A stretch of 29,635 nucleotides of DNA from JBFELO01 sp041552055 (lineage in GTDB: Bacteria; Acidobacteriota; Thermoanaerobaculia; Thermoanaerobaculales; Sulfomarinibacteraceae). Shown one piece after another: positions 8,148 to 14,691 of this stretch. Numbering within the stretch: the stretch's first letter is position 1; every line of letters starts with the position of its first letter. The notes under the pieces were generated by a model that searched no databases, had not been told where the DNA came from, and saw only the letters and a program-made list of their open reading frames with translations. Location of the stretch: assembly GCA_041552055.1 (NCBI GenBank), contig JBFELO010000051.1:1-29635 (forward strand). Reading direction: 5' to 3'. A program made the translations under genes and the position numbers.

Positions 8148-8776
8148 TGCCAACTCCTTTCTTCATAGAAACTCGCATTCCTGTTGACGGCAGGCGAGGT
8201 CGTCCCTCCCCTCGCCTGAACCAACGCGTCGAGGAGTTCCACCCGGTCGCTCCACAGTTCAACCGCGTGTCCGCTCCGTACCCCACCGGCCGGCCGTGCC
8301 AGTCGGAGGTCGATGAGTGCGATTCGGTCCTCGATCACGACGATCTGAGCCGCCTCTTGCGGCGTCAGGACTCTCGTTCTGAGCGAAGGAACCTGGAGCG
8401 CACGCTCCAGCTGCCCAGACGCCGCGATCAACGCATCGAGATCCGCCGATCCGACGACATCCGAGTCGGTTCCGGGTTGGAACACTCTCAACGACCCAAC
8501 ACCCAACCAGAGCGCAACCCCCGCGACCAGGGCTGCCGCCGCCGCGGCCCATCGACGGCGCCGACGAAGCTCCTGCCGACGCTGTGCCGCCACCCGGATC
8601 ACGTCCCACCCACCCGACGGCGGTTGCAGCTGTGGGAGTCCTCGCAGCCCTTCGCGCAGCTCACGCAGGCGGTCGAGCTCGCCAGCGCAGCGCCCGCAGT
8701 CGTTCACGTGCGCGGCAACCTCCGGGTCGGCGTTACCGTCCCGCAATGCCAACATTTCGTCCGGTGTCGGATGCAT
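8144..8776 (-). CDS. Zinc-finger anti-sigma factor (membrane-anchored)
   Basis: This 210-residue protein has the order expected of an ECF anti-sigma factor. The cytoplasmic N-terminal domain carries the ZAS zinc motif H23-x3-C27-x2-C30 (AAHVNDCGRCAGEL). A basic stretch (RRQELRRRRR) precedes a single TM helix (about 76-95, rich in Ala/Val/Leu). A periplasmic part of about 110 residues follows, with helices rich in charged residues. It would bind and hold the ECF sigma factor encoded just upstream. The genes overlap by 44 nt (8733-8776), more than the usual 1-4 nt, and the downstream stop overlaps the PDZ gene as ATGA. The start is ATG at 8776. The periplasmic domain resembles no sensor domain I recognise. 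Confidence 0.85.
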   Translation of the reverse strand: MHPTPDEMLALRDGNADPEVAAHVNDCGRCAGELDRLRELREGLRGLPQLQPPSGGWDVIRVAAQRRQELRRRRRWAAAAAALVAGVALWLGVGSLRVFQPGTDSDVVGSADLDALIAASGQLERALQVPSLRTRVLTPQEAAQIVVIEDRIALIDLRLARPAGGVRSGHAVELWSDRVELLDALVQARGGTTSPAVNRNASFYEERSWQ

Positions 8777-9347
8777 GGTTCCGTCTCCCCTCCTCGACCG
8801 ACCACCGCTTGAGCCGACCGTAGCCCCTGGACAGCTGCGACTTGGAGAAGCTCGCCGTCCGTCCGAGGAGCCGAGCGATCTCCGCGTGCGTCATCCCTTC
8901 AACCTCGTGCAGCCAGAGCACCATTCGCGTCGTCTCGGGCAGTCCTGTCAGCGCGCGTTCGATGTCGAACCGGGCATCCAGACGCCCTGACTGAGGGTGA
9001 TCGGTGAGGCTGCCCTCGACCTCCGCGACCTCGAGTTCTCGCACCTCGCGGGGCCGCGACCGTCGTCGGCGATGGTGCATGAGGACCTTCGACACCGTCA
9101 CCCTTCTCAGCCACGCTCCGAACGCACCCTCACCCCGAAACGAACCGATCCTGCGCACGACCTCGAGAAACGTCTCCTGCAGGACCTCCTCGCCATCGTC
9201 GATCGATCCGCACAGCCGCGTGGCGAGGGTGAAGACCGCGGGGGAGTACATGTGATACACCTCTTCGAGGGCGCCCACATCCCCCCTGCGCGCCCTCGTC
9301 AACGTCATCTCGTCCACCTCTGCGAAAAAGCCGGATCGACCCGCCAT
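8733..9347 (-). CDS. ECF-type RNA polymerase sigma factor
   Basis: The protein has about 204 residues. Region sigma2 spans about 26-92 (VYHMYSPAVFTLATRL...EEVLQETFLEVVRRI...GAFGAWLRRVTVSKVL). Region sigma4 spans about 130-182 (LTGLPETTRMVLWLHEVEGMTHAEIARLLG). The recognition helix is unusual: TASFSKSQLSRGYGRLKRW instead of the common GTVKSRLHRAR-like helix. The start may be the ATG at 9347 or the adjacent GTG at 9350, and an internal ATG (MTLTRARRG) is also possible. No clear ribosome-binding site precedes it. It heads the sigma/anti-sigma/PDZ operon and is divergent from the PilT-like gene, with a 160-bp shared upstream region. Confidence 0.92.
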   Translation of the reverse strand: MAGRSGFFAEVDEMTLTRARRGDVGALEEVYHMYSPAVFTLATRLCGSIDDGEEVLQETFLEVVRRIGSFRGEGAFGAWLRRVTVSKVLMHHRRRRSRPREVRELEVAEVEGSLTDHPQSGRLDARFDIERALTGLPETTRMVLWLHEVEGMTHAEIARLLGRTASFSKSQLSRGYGRLKRWSVEEGRRNHASDTGRNVGIAGR

Positions 9348-9463
9348 CACCCATCAAGGATGCCCGAAACGGCCGGAGGGTCGCAATCCGGGCCGACGGC
9401 CTCGGTTCGCTCGGCCGACCCCGGCGGCGCATGATCTGCATCACCTGCGTCTTCACTCAGTTA

Positions 9464-9499
9464 TGACACCGACAGTGTTATATTCAGATGGGTAGGAGG
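9464..9499 (+). promoter_or_regulatory. Candidate promoter, imperfect operator and ribosome-binding site of the PilT-like gene
   Basis: A TATATT hexamer (9479-9484) is the best -10 candidate. It overlaps an imperfect palindrome TGACAC-CGACA-GTGTTA (9464-9480) that could bind a regulator. A strong aggagg (9494-9499) lies 8 nt before the GTG at 9508 and decides that start. No good -35 was found at normal spacing. Confidence 0.4.
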
Positions 9500-9507
9500 T
9501 GCGCCGA

Positions 9508-10944
9508 GTGGAGCTCAAAGAGCTGCTCATGTTCATGACCAAGAAGAGCGCCTCGGATCTTCACCTGAAGCCGATGCGCCCGCCGCTCCTCCGGATCCAG
9601 GGCCGTCTGATTCCAATCAAATCCGAACCGATCAAACCGAAGGAAGTCGAGGAGATGTTGCTGGGAATCCTCACACCGGCCCAGCAGCGCAAGTTCGAAC
9701 TCCAGCAGGCGGTCGACCTCGGGTACGGAGTGCCGGGAGTCGCCCGCTTCCGCTGCAACATGTACCTCCAGCGCGGCACGATCGCGGCGGTGTTTCGCAG
9801 GGTGCCGTTCGACGTCAAGAACGTGGAGGAACTCCATCTGCCGGACATCATCGAGGGTTTCACGGACTACCCGTCCGGACTCGTCCTCATCACCGGCCCG
9901 ACCGGATCCGGCAAGTCCACCACCCTCGCCGCCCTCATCCGGCGGATCTCGCAGAAGCGCTCGTGCCACGTCGTGACGATCGAAGATCCGATCGAATTCC
10001 TGTTTACCGACGACAAGGCGACCGTGTCGCAGCGGGAGGTGGGCACCGACACGCCGACATTCAAGGAGGCGCTGCGGAACTGCTTCCGGCAGGACCCCGA
10101 CGTTTTGATGGTCGGCGAGATGCGGGACCTCGAGACGATGTCCACCGTGATCACCGCGGCCGAAACCGGTCACCTCGTGTTCTCCACGTTGCACACCAAC
10201 TCCGCCGCGCAGACCGTCGACCGCATCATCGACTCGTTCCCCGCCGACCAGCAAGACCAGGTCCGGAGCCAGCTCGCACTGGTTCTGCGGTCGATCGTGT
10301 CGATGCAACTGGTCGAGCGGAAGGACGGCGAAGGGCGTCTGCCGGCGTGCGAGATCATGGTCAACTCACCGAAGGTCACCAAGCACATCGAGCACAACGA
10401 AATCAAGGAGATCACCGAGGAGATGGAGCACTCGGTGAGCTACTACAAGATGCAGTCGATGAACCAGTCGTTGATTGCACTCCTGGCGCACGACATGATC
10501 ACCTATCGGCAGGCGACCGACGCCTCGCCGGATCCCGACGATCTGTCATTGAAGCTGCGCAAGATGTTTCCAACCATCGAAGACCGTTTCAGGGAGGGCG
10601 ACATGTCACCGTCACCCGCCGATTTTTCGGAGATCACCGAGCTGCTGGAAACCAAGAAACTGTACGAGGAGACCGAGGAACGACACCGCATGAAGCTGGC
10701 GGAGAAGGACGAGCAGATCCAGGCCTTGGAGAACGAGATCGCCGACCTGCGTTCCAGGCGGACGGAGGAGAGCGACACCATGGAGGAATGGCGCTCCAGG
10801 GTGGAAAACGCCCAGTCCGAGATCAATCGCGTCCGTGAGGAATCCCAGCAGAAGATCAATGTGCTCAACGAGCGCATTCGTGAGCTCAACCAGCAGATCA
10901 AGAACGGCGGCGGCAAGCCGGCGTCGGGTTTCTTCAAGAGGTAG
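9508..10944 (+). CDS. pilT: PilT/PilU-like type IV pilus retraction ATPase with C-terminal coiled coil
   Basis: This is a hexameric secretion-type ATPase expected to power pilus retraction at the inner membrane. Seen in 478 residues: N-terminal ASDLHL signature (15-20), Walker A GPTGSGKST (130-138), Asp box TIEDPIE (157-163), Walker B VLMVGEMRD (199-207) and His box STLHTNSA (226-233). The segment YYKMQSMNQSLIALL (about 312-326) resembles the PilU/PilT C-terminal helix motif YGMQTFDQAL. Canonical PilT ends near residue 350-370. Here an extra ~110 residues follow, beginning at SPSPADFSEITELLE and dominated by a heptad-rich coiled coil (about 372-465, LAEKDEQIQALENEIADLR...). The tail ends GFFKR. 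Two GTG codons are possible; the one at 9508 has the properly spaced aggagg. No other pilus genes are in the window. Confidence 0.92.
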   Translation: MELKELLMFMTKKSASDLHLKPMRPPLLRIQGRLIPIKSEPIKPKEVEEMLLGILTPAQQRKFELQQAVDLGYGVPGVARFRCNMYLQRGTIAAVFRRVPFDVKNVEELHLPDIIEGFTDYPSGLVLITGPTGSGKSTTLAALIRRISQKRSCHVVTIEDPIEFLFTDDKATVSQREVGTDTPTFKEALRNCFRQDPDVLMVGEMRDLETMSTVITAAETGHLVFSTLHTNSAAQTVDRIIDSFPADQQDQVRSQLALVLRSIVSMQLVERKDGEGRLPACEIMVNSPKVTKHIEHNEIKEITEEMEHSVSYYKMQSMNQSLIALLAHDMITYRQATDASPDPDDLSLKLRKMFPTIEDRFREGDMSPSPADFSEITELLETKKLYEETEERHRMKLAEKDEQIQALENEIADLRSRRTEESDTMEEWRSRVENAQSEINRVREESQQKINVLNERIRELNQQIKNGGGKPASGFFKR

Positions 10945-11252
10945 TCCGGGGCCCGAGCTTCCTCCGCCCCGTCCCGTGTCCGCGTCCGTGGCGCAGCCGC
11001 GGAGGCCGGTGCCGTCACGATGACGAATTTCACTCCAAGATTTTCTTCTGTGTGTCTTTGTGTCTTCGTGGTTTTGTCGGGCGGGCGGATCCGTGGTCAT
11101 CTGCGTTATCTGCGGTGTGTTGTCTTGGGCGGGCGGGGGTCGAGCGACGAGCGACCAGCCGCCAGCGACGAATCACGGACGGCCGAGAGGGCAGCCCCAC
11201 GCCCCGGGTTCCTGACCCCTGAAGTCATGTACACTGACCTGCCGGGGGGGCC
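10945..11252. repeat. Gene-free region built of dispersed intergenic repeat modules
   Basis: The 308-bp gap between the PilT-like gene and mgtE contains, in order: a CCGT-rich unit (about 10970-10990); the gtctttgtgtcttcgtggtt module (11045-11075); a G-rich linker; atctgcgttatctgcggt (11099-11116); a second G-rich linker (gggcgggcggggg, from 11127); and a gagcgacgagcgaccag module (to about 11172). The same modules recur in the other long gaps. Near mgtE a TACACT (11230-11235) may be a -10 element. I see no gene in it. Confidence 0.7.
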
Positions 11253-12608
11253 GTGGTCGATCCAACCGCCGAACGAGATCTGGTAGACGAGCTGCACAAC
11301 CTGCTCCGCGAAGGCGAAGAGCAGGCGCTCCAGATCTTCCTGCGTCTCGTCCGCCCGGAAGACATTGCAGAGTGGCTCGATCTGCTGTCGTTGGAGGATC
11401 GGCAACGGATCGTCTCGGCCCTCGATCACGACGCGGCGGGTACCGTGCTCAACGACACGACCGCGTCGATCCGTGCCGAGCTGGTCGAGGAGATCGAACC
11501 CGAACGGCTCGCCCGAATCGCCGAAGCGATGCCGGCGGACGAGGCTGCGGACCTGATCGGCGAACTCGAGGTCGCTGACTCGGAGCAGGTCCTGCACCAC
11601 ATCTCGGACGAGGACGAGGAAGTTCTTCGAACCCTCCTCACCTACCCCGAAGACACCGCCGGCGGGATCATGAATCCGGGGGTGGTGGCGCTCACGCCCG
11701 CCTCCACCGTGGACGACGCCATTCGCTTTCTCAGATCCGCCGAAGAGGATACGGTCACCGCCGCCGTGTACGTAGTGGACGAGCCTGGCCGGCTGGTGGG
11801 GTACGTGAGACTCCGGCGATTGGTCACGGCTCGGCCCTCGGCCCTGATCGGCGACATCATGTCGACGGATGTCATCTCGGTGACGGTCGACGCAGATCAG
11901 GAGGAGGTAGCGGACGTCGTCGACAAGTACGACTTCATGGCCATCCCGGTCGTCGGACCCGACCAGCGGTTGATGGGAGCGGTCACGGTCGATGATGTCC
12001 TCGACGTGATCGAGGAGGAGGCTACCGAGGACATCTACAAGATGGCCGGCTCTTCCGCCGAGGAGGAGGAATCGGAGTCGATCCTTCACGTCGCACGCTA
12101 CCGGCTGCCCTGGTTGCTGATCTGCCTGGGCGGGACGCAGCTGTCCACGATGGTGCTCCAAATCGCCAAAGTCCAGGTTGCCCTCTACGACCAGATGTCG
12201 GTGTTCACCGCAGCGATCATGGCGATGGCGGGCAACACCTCACTGCAATCGGCGACGACCACGGTTCGTAGGTTGGCGCTCGACACACTGCCACGCGCCC
12301 GGTTCCTGCGACACGTGGTGCGCGAACTCACGGTGGCTCTGCTCATGGGGGTCGTATGTGGCTGCCTGGCCTCGTTGCTCGCTTTCGCGTTCGGGCACGA
12401 TCCGGCGATCGGCCTGGCCCTCGGCCTCGCGATGGCGATGGGGATGTCTGCCGCCAGTTTGCTGGGTTCCGCCATGCCGATCCTGCTCGATCTCGTCGGA
12501 ATCGATCCCGCGGTCGCGTCCGGGCCATTGGTATCGACCATCAACGACTCGCTGGCGCTCGGCGTGTATTTCCTGGTCGCTACGGGAGTGCTGATCTTCG
12601 TGGGGTGA
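11253..12608 (+). CDS. mgtE: MgtE family magnesium transporter
   Basis: This 451-residue protein has the complete MgtE layout. The cytoplasmic MgtE_N superhelical domain spans about 10-135 (LVRPEDIAEWLDLLSLEDRQRIV...). Two CBS domains span about 137-255 (GIMNPGVVALTP...IMSTDVISVTVDADQEEVADVVDKYDFMAIPVV). A connecting helix rich in Glu leads to a C-terminal pore domain with five TM segments (about 284-450). The GNTSLQSATTTVRRLAL segment corresponds to the conserved GNAGSQ motif, here altered to GNTSLQ. IDPAVASGPLVSTIND carries the Asp of the pore Mg site. MgtE imports Mg2+ and is closed by Mg2+ binding to the N/CBS domains. The start is GTG at 11253; only a G-run precedes it. No M-box-like riboswitch was recognised upstream. 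It converges with yicC with a gap of 2 bp. Confidence 0.95.
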   Translation: MVDPTAERDLVDELHNLLREGEEQALQIFLRLVRPEDIAEWLDLLSLEDRQRIVSALDHDAAGTVLNDTTASIRAELVEEIEPERLARIAEAMPADEAADLIGELEVADSEQVLHHISDEDEEVLRTLLTYPEDTAGGIMNPGVVALTPASTVDDAIRFLRSAEEDTVTAAVYVVDEPGRLVGYVRLRRLVTARPSALIGDIMSTDVISVTVDADQEEVADVVDKYDFMAIPVVGPDQRLMGAVTVDDVLDVIEEEATEDIYKMAGSSAEEEESESILHVARYRLPWLLICLGGTQLSTMVLQIAKVQVALYDQMSVFTAAIMAMAGNTSLQSATTTVRRLALDTLPRARFLRHVVRELTVALLMGVVCGCLASLLAFAFGHDPAIGLALGLAMAMGMSAASLLGSAMPILLDLVGIDPAVASGPLVSTINDSLALGVYFLVATGVLIFVG

Positions 12609-12610
12609 GT

Positions 12611-13507
12611 TCACTCCAAGTTCTGCACCTGCTCCCGCATCCGCTCGGTGGCTGCCTTGGCATCCACCAGCTGCTCGCCGACGCCGACCTCCCGACACTT
12701 GGACCCGAGGGTGTTGAGCTCGCGAAGGATTTCCTGGCACAGGAAGTCCAACGTCCGCCCGACCGCACCACCCTCGCCCAGCCGGACTCTGAAAGACTCG
12801 ATGTGCGAGCGTAACCGTACGAGCTCCTCGGCAACATCGCTCCGATCCGCCGCCAGCGCCGCCTCCTGCACCACCCTCTCGGGTTCGATCTCGCCGTGGC
12901 GGCCCACCAGCCGCTCCAGCCTCTCCCGTAACCGTTCGAGGATCTTCTCCCGGAACAGGGACACCTGGGGCTCGAACCACTCCAGAAAGCTCTCGATGCA
13001 GTCGACGTCGGCCAGCAGCTGCTCGCCGAGGCGCTCTCCCTCGGCGCGGCGCATGGCGGTCAACTGTGCGGCAGCGCTGCGGGCGATCTCCTGCAGTGCC
13101 ACGGTCTCTTTCTCGTCGAAGACGGTTTTCTCACCGGTCACCGATACAATTCCCGGGACCGACAGAAGCTCTCCGAGCGGAATGGCCCCGGACACCGCGT
13201 CCGGCAGCTCGAGTTCCGCCAGCTGCTCGACGACACTGCTCAGGGCCGCGCCGTCGACCACCACCGTCGAGGCGCCGGTCGCCGCACGCTCGAGATCGAT
13301 CTGGGCCGACACGCGTCCTCGCTCCAGAGACCCGACGATCGCCGACCGCACCGCGGCCTCGATCTCGGGCAGCTCTTCCCGCAGATTCGTGCGCACCTGG
13401 AGATCCAGAAAGCGATGGTTCACGGATCGGATCACGATCGACGCCGCAAACCGGTCCGAGAGCTCTCCGGACGCGCGGCCAAATCCGGTCATGCTCGACA
13501 AGGCCAT
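12611..13507 (-). CDS. yicC: YicC family endoribonuclease
   Basis: This 298-residue protein has both halves of the YicC family. The N-terminal domain starts MTGFGRASGE (residues 6-15) and contains IVIRSVNHRFLDLQVR. The C-terminal DUF1732 domain ends LNTLGSKCREVGVGEQLVDAKAATERMREQVQNLE. E. coli YicC is an endoribonuclease that acts on small RNAs such as RyhB; the same class of activity is inferred. The ATG at 13507 has agaggag 6 nt upstream. In many bacteria yicC lies next to gmk and rpoZ, but here the upstream gene (135 bp away, same strand) is a divergent crotonase-fold protein. Its 3' end faces mgtE with a gap of only 2 bp, so there is no room for separate terminators. Confidence 0.95.
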   Translation of the reverse strand: MALSSMTGFGRASGELSDRFAASIVIRSVNHRFLDLQVRTNLREELPEIEAAVRSAIVGSLERGRVSAQIDLERAATGASTVVVDGAALSSVVEQLAELELPDAVSGAIPLGELLSVPGIVSVTGEKTVFDEKETVALQEIARSAAAQLTAMRRAEGERLGEQLLADVDCIESFLEWFEPQVSLFREKILERLRERLERLVGRHGEIEPERVVQEAALAADRSDVAEELVRLRSHIESFRVRLGEGGAVGRTLDFLCQEILRELNTLGSKCREVGVGEQLVDAKAATERMREQVQNLE

Positions 13508-13642
13508 TACAGACTCCTCTCGCCCTCACGCGAACCGACACCACGATGTCATCGGTCGAGCCGTTCCGTCGATTCACCGTCGCGACCGGAGCTTAGCAGA
13601 AGGTTGCCGATGCGCCGGGCTGCTGGCCCGCGTCCGCCGCTC

Positions 13643-14287
13643 TCAGTCCGCGGGCTCTTCCGAGGATGACCGGCCGCTATCGAACCTCGGTCCGCGCCGC
13701 TCGAGAAAGGCGCGGGCTCCCTCTGACGGGTGCTCGGTCGCGAACAGCAGCCGAAAGCTGGCGAGTTCCAGGGCGAGTCCAGAACCCCTGGCCGCTCGGC
13801 TGCGCATCAGGTCGCGAGCCGTCGTGAGCGCCGCGAGCGAGCACGTGTCGGGAAGCGGTAGTGGTCTACCGTCTTCGACAGACGCCTGCGCCAGGCCCAG
13901 TCGAACCGCATCGTCGCACGACACGACCCCGCCGGTGAGCAGCCCCCGTGCCAGCGCGGCACGACCGGCACGAGCCATTGCCCACACCACTCCGCTCGTG
14001 GGGGCCTCGTCAGGTCCGGGCAGGAGCAGCTGTGCCCCGCGGCGCAGGTACACGAGATCACAGCACAGCGCCACGTCGAGCGCGGGCGTTGCCAGGCCGC
14101 CCCGAACATCGGCGACCGTAACCGCCCGTGACCGGGTCCATGGCTCGAGGTCGATCCACGGCAGGGATTCCCCTGCCTCCGATTCCTGGAACTGCACGAT
14201 CAAGACACCGGCAGCCCGCACCCGGTCAGACAACTCGAGGAATTGGGTCCGAGCGTCGAGGTCCGAAATCCAGACGTGCCGATCCAC
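13643..14287 (-). CDS. Degenerate enoyl-CoA hydratase/isomerase (crotonase-fold) protein
   Basis: The 214-residue sequence shows a crotonase scaffold. VTVADVRGGLATPALDVALCCDL corresponds to the usual 'V..V.G.A.GGG.ELAL.CD' segment. ARAALARGLLTGGVVSCDDAVRLGL corresponds to 'A.EL.LTG....A.EA...GL'. The C-terminus has SFRLLFATEHPSEGARAFLERRGPRF, typical of the family. It is about 45 residues short. The first oxyanion-hole segment (FCAGGDL-like) is missing, and the catalytic Glu region (normally E-x5-PGAGG) is replaced by DEAPTSGVVWAMA. Activity as a hydratase is therefore doubtful. The start GTG at 14287 has no Shine-Dalgarno sequence but has TACACT ending 6 nt upstream, suggesting a leaderless mRNA. 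It may be co-transcribed with yicC. Confidence 0.7.
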   Translation of the reverse strand: MDRHVWISDLDARTQFLELSDRVRAAGVLIVQFQESEAGESLPWIDLEPWTRSRAVTVADVRGGLATPALDVALCCDLVYLRRGAQLLLPGPDEAPTSGVVWAMARAGRAALARGLLTGGVVSCDDAVRLGLAQASVEDGRPLPLPDTCSLAALTTARDLMRSRAARGSGLALELASFRLLFATEHPSEGARAFLERRGPRFDSGRSSSEEPAD

Positions 14288-14293
14288 GCGGAC

Positions 14294-14299
14294 AGTGTA
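14294..14299 (-). promoter_or_regulatory. Candidate -10 element 6 nt before the crotonase-fold gene
   Basis: TACACT on the minus strand is followed by gtccgc and then the GTG start at 14287. The same gtccgcGTGGA string follows the TACAAT at 6412-6417, which strengthens the impression of a repeated start-site signal. Confidence 0.4.
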
Positions 14300-14483
14300 G
14301 CCCGCATTCTGCCAATCCCCTCAAGGCAGGTTGGCAGTCCCGTCGTACCCGTTCCCGTTCCCGTCCCCGACAAGACGATGGCGGTTGGGTCTTCGGCCCA
14401 GCACACACAAACACCGCGGTAGTCGAGCAGCCGCTCGGGTTCGGGAACTCGTGCGAGCCGGAGATACACTCGTCCCCCGCGAC

Positions 14484-14567
14484 GGCCGAGACTTCACCTG
14501 ACAAAGTCGCGGAGAATCATGCCCGGTAAGCAACCTTTGTGCCTGAATCCCGGTCTCCGCCTCGGCC
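14484..14567. other. Potential structured RNA / nested hairpin in the divergent gap before pepA
   Basis: This lies in a 404-bp gene-free gap (14288-14691) between the divergent crotonase-like gene and pepA. A contiguous 18-nt stretch (14550-14567) can pair with three left-hand segments: ggccgag (14484-14490) with ctcggcc (14561-14567), gcggaga (14509-14515) with tctccgc (14554-14560), and ccgg (14523-14526) with ccgg (14550-14553). All pairs are Watson-Crick and the bulges are only on the left side. It matches no riboswitch I recognise. The rest of the gap holds a ctgccaa/ttggcag repeat (14309-14337) and a CCGT-rich unit (14338-14369). Confidence 0.35.
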
Positions 14568-14587
14568 ACAGACCTCCGTTCTTGACG

Positions 14588-14651
14588 TAAATATATATAA
14601 AATAAAGGCTTGTGTGTCACACGCCCGCGATTTCGCGGACTGTGCTACAAT
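14588..14651 (+). promoter_or_regulatory. Candidate pepA promoter region with A/T island and palindrome
   Basis: A pure A/T run of 19 bp (14588-14606) stands out in GC-rich DNA and follows TTGACG (14582-14587). A 6-bp palindrome ccgcga-tt-tcgcgg (14625-14638) lies next. TACAAT (14646-14651) is the likely -10 element, about 40 nt before the pepA ATG. The A/T run could be an UP-like element and the palindrome an operator; neither is proven. Confidence 0.45.
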
Positions 14652-14691
14652 AACCGGCCGACACGCATATGATGGAGGCGTAAGTTAAACA

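Noticed and set aside
11012..11252. Short frames reading the repeat modules (for example TKTH-, NADG-like text)
   Set aside because: Such peptide text appears wherever these repeats occur, in several frames and both orientations; it is repeat DNA, not protein.
11173..11252. Mg-sensing riboswitch (M-box) ahead of mgtE
   Set aside because: The leader after the TACACT hexamer is too short and the sequence farther upstream is dispersed repeats without M-box motifs.
14400..14480. tRNA or tmRNA because of a GGGTTCGGGAAC string
   Set aside because: No cloverleaf, acceptor stem or matching anticodon arm could be drawn around it.
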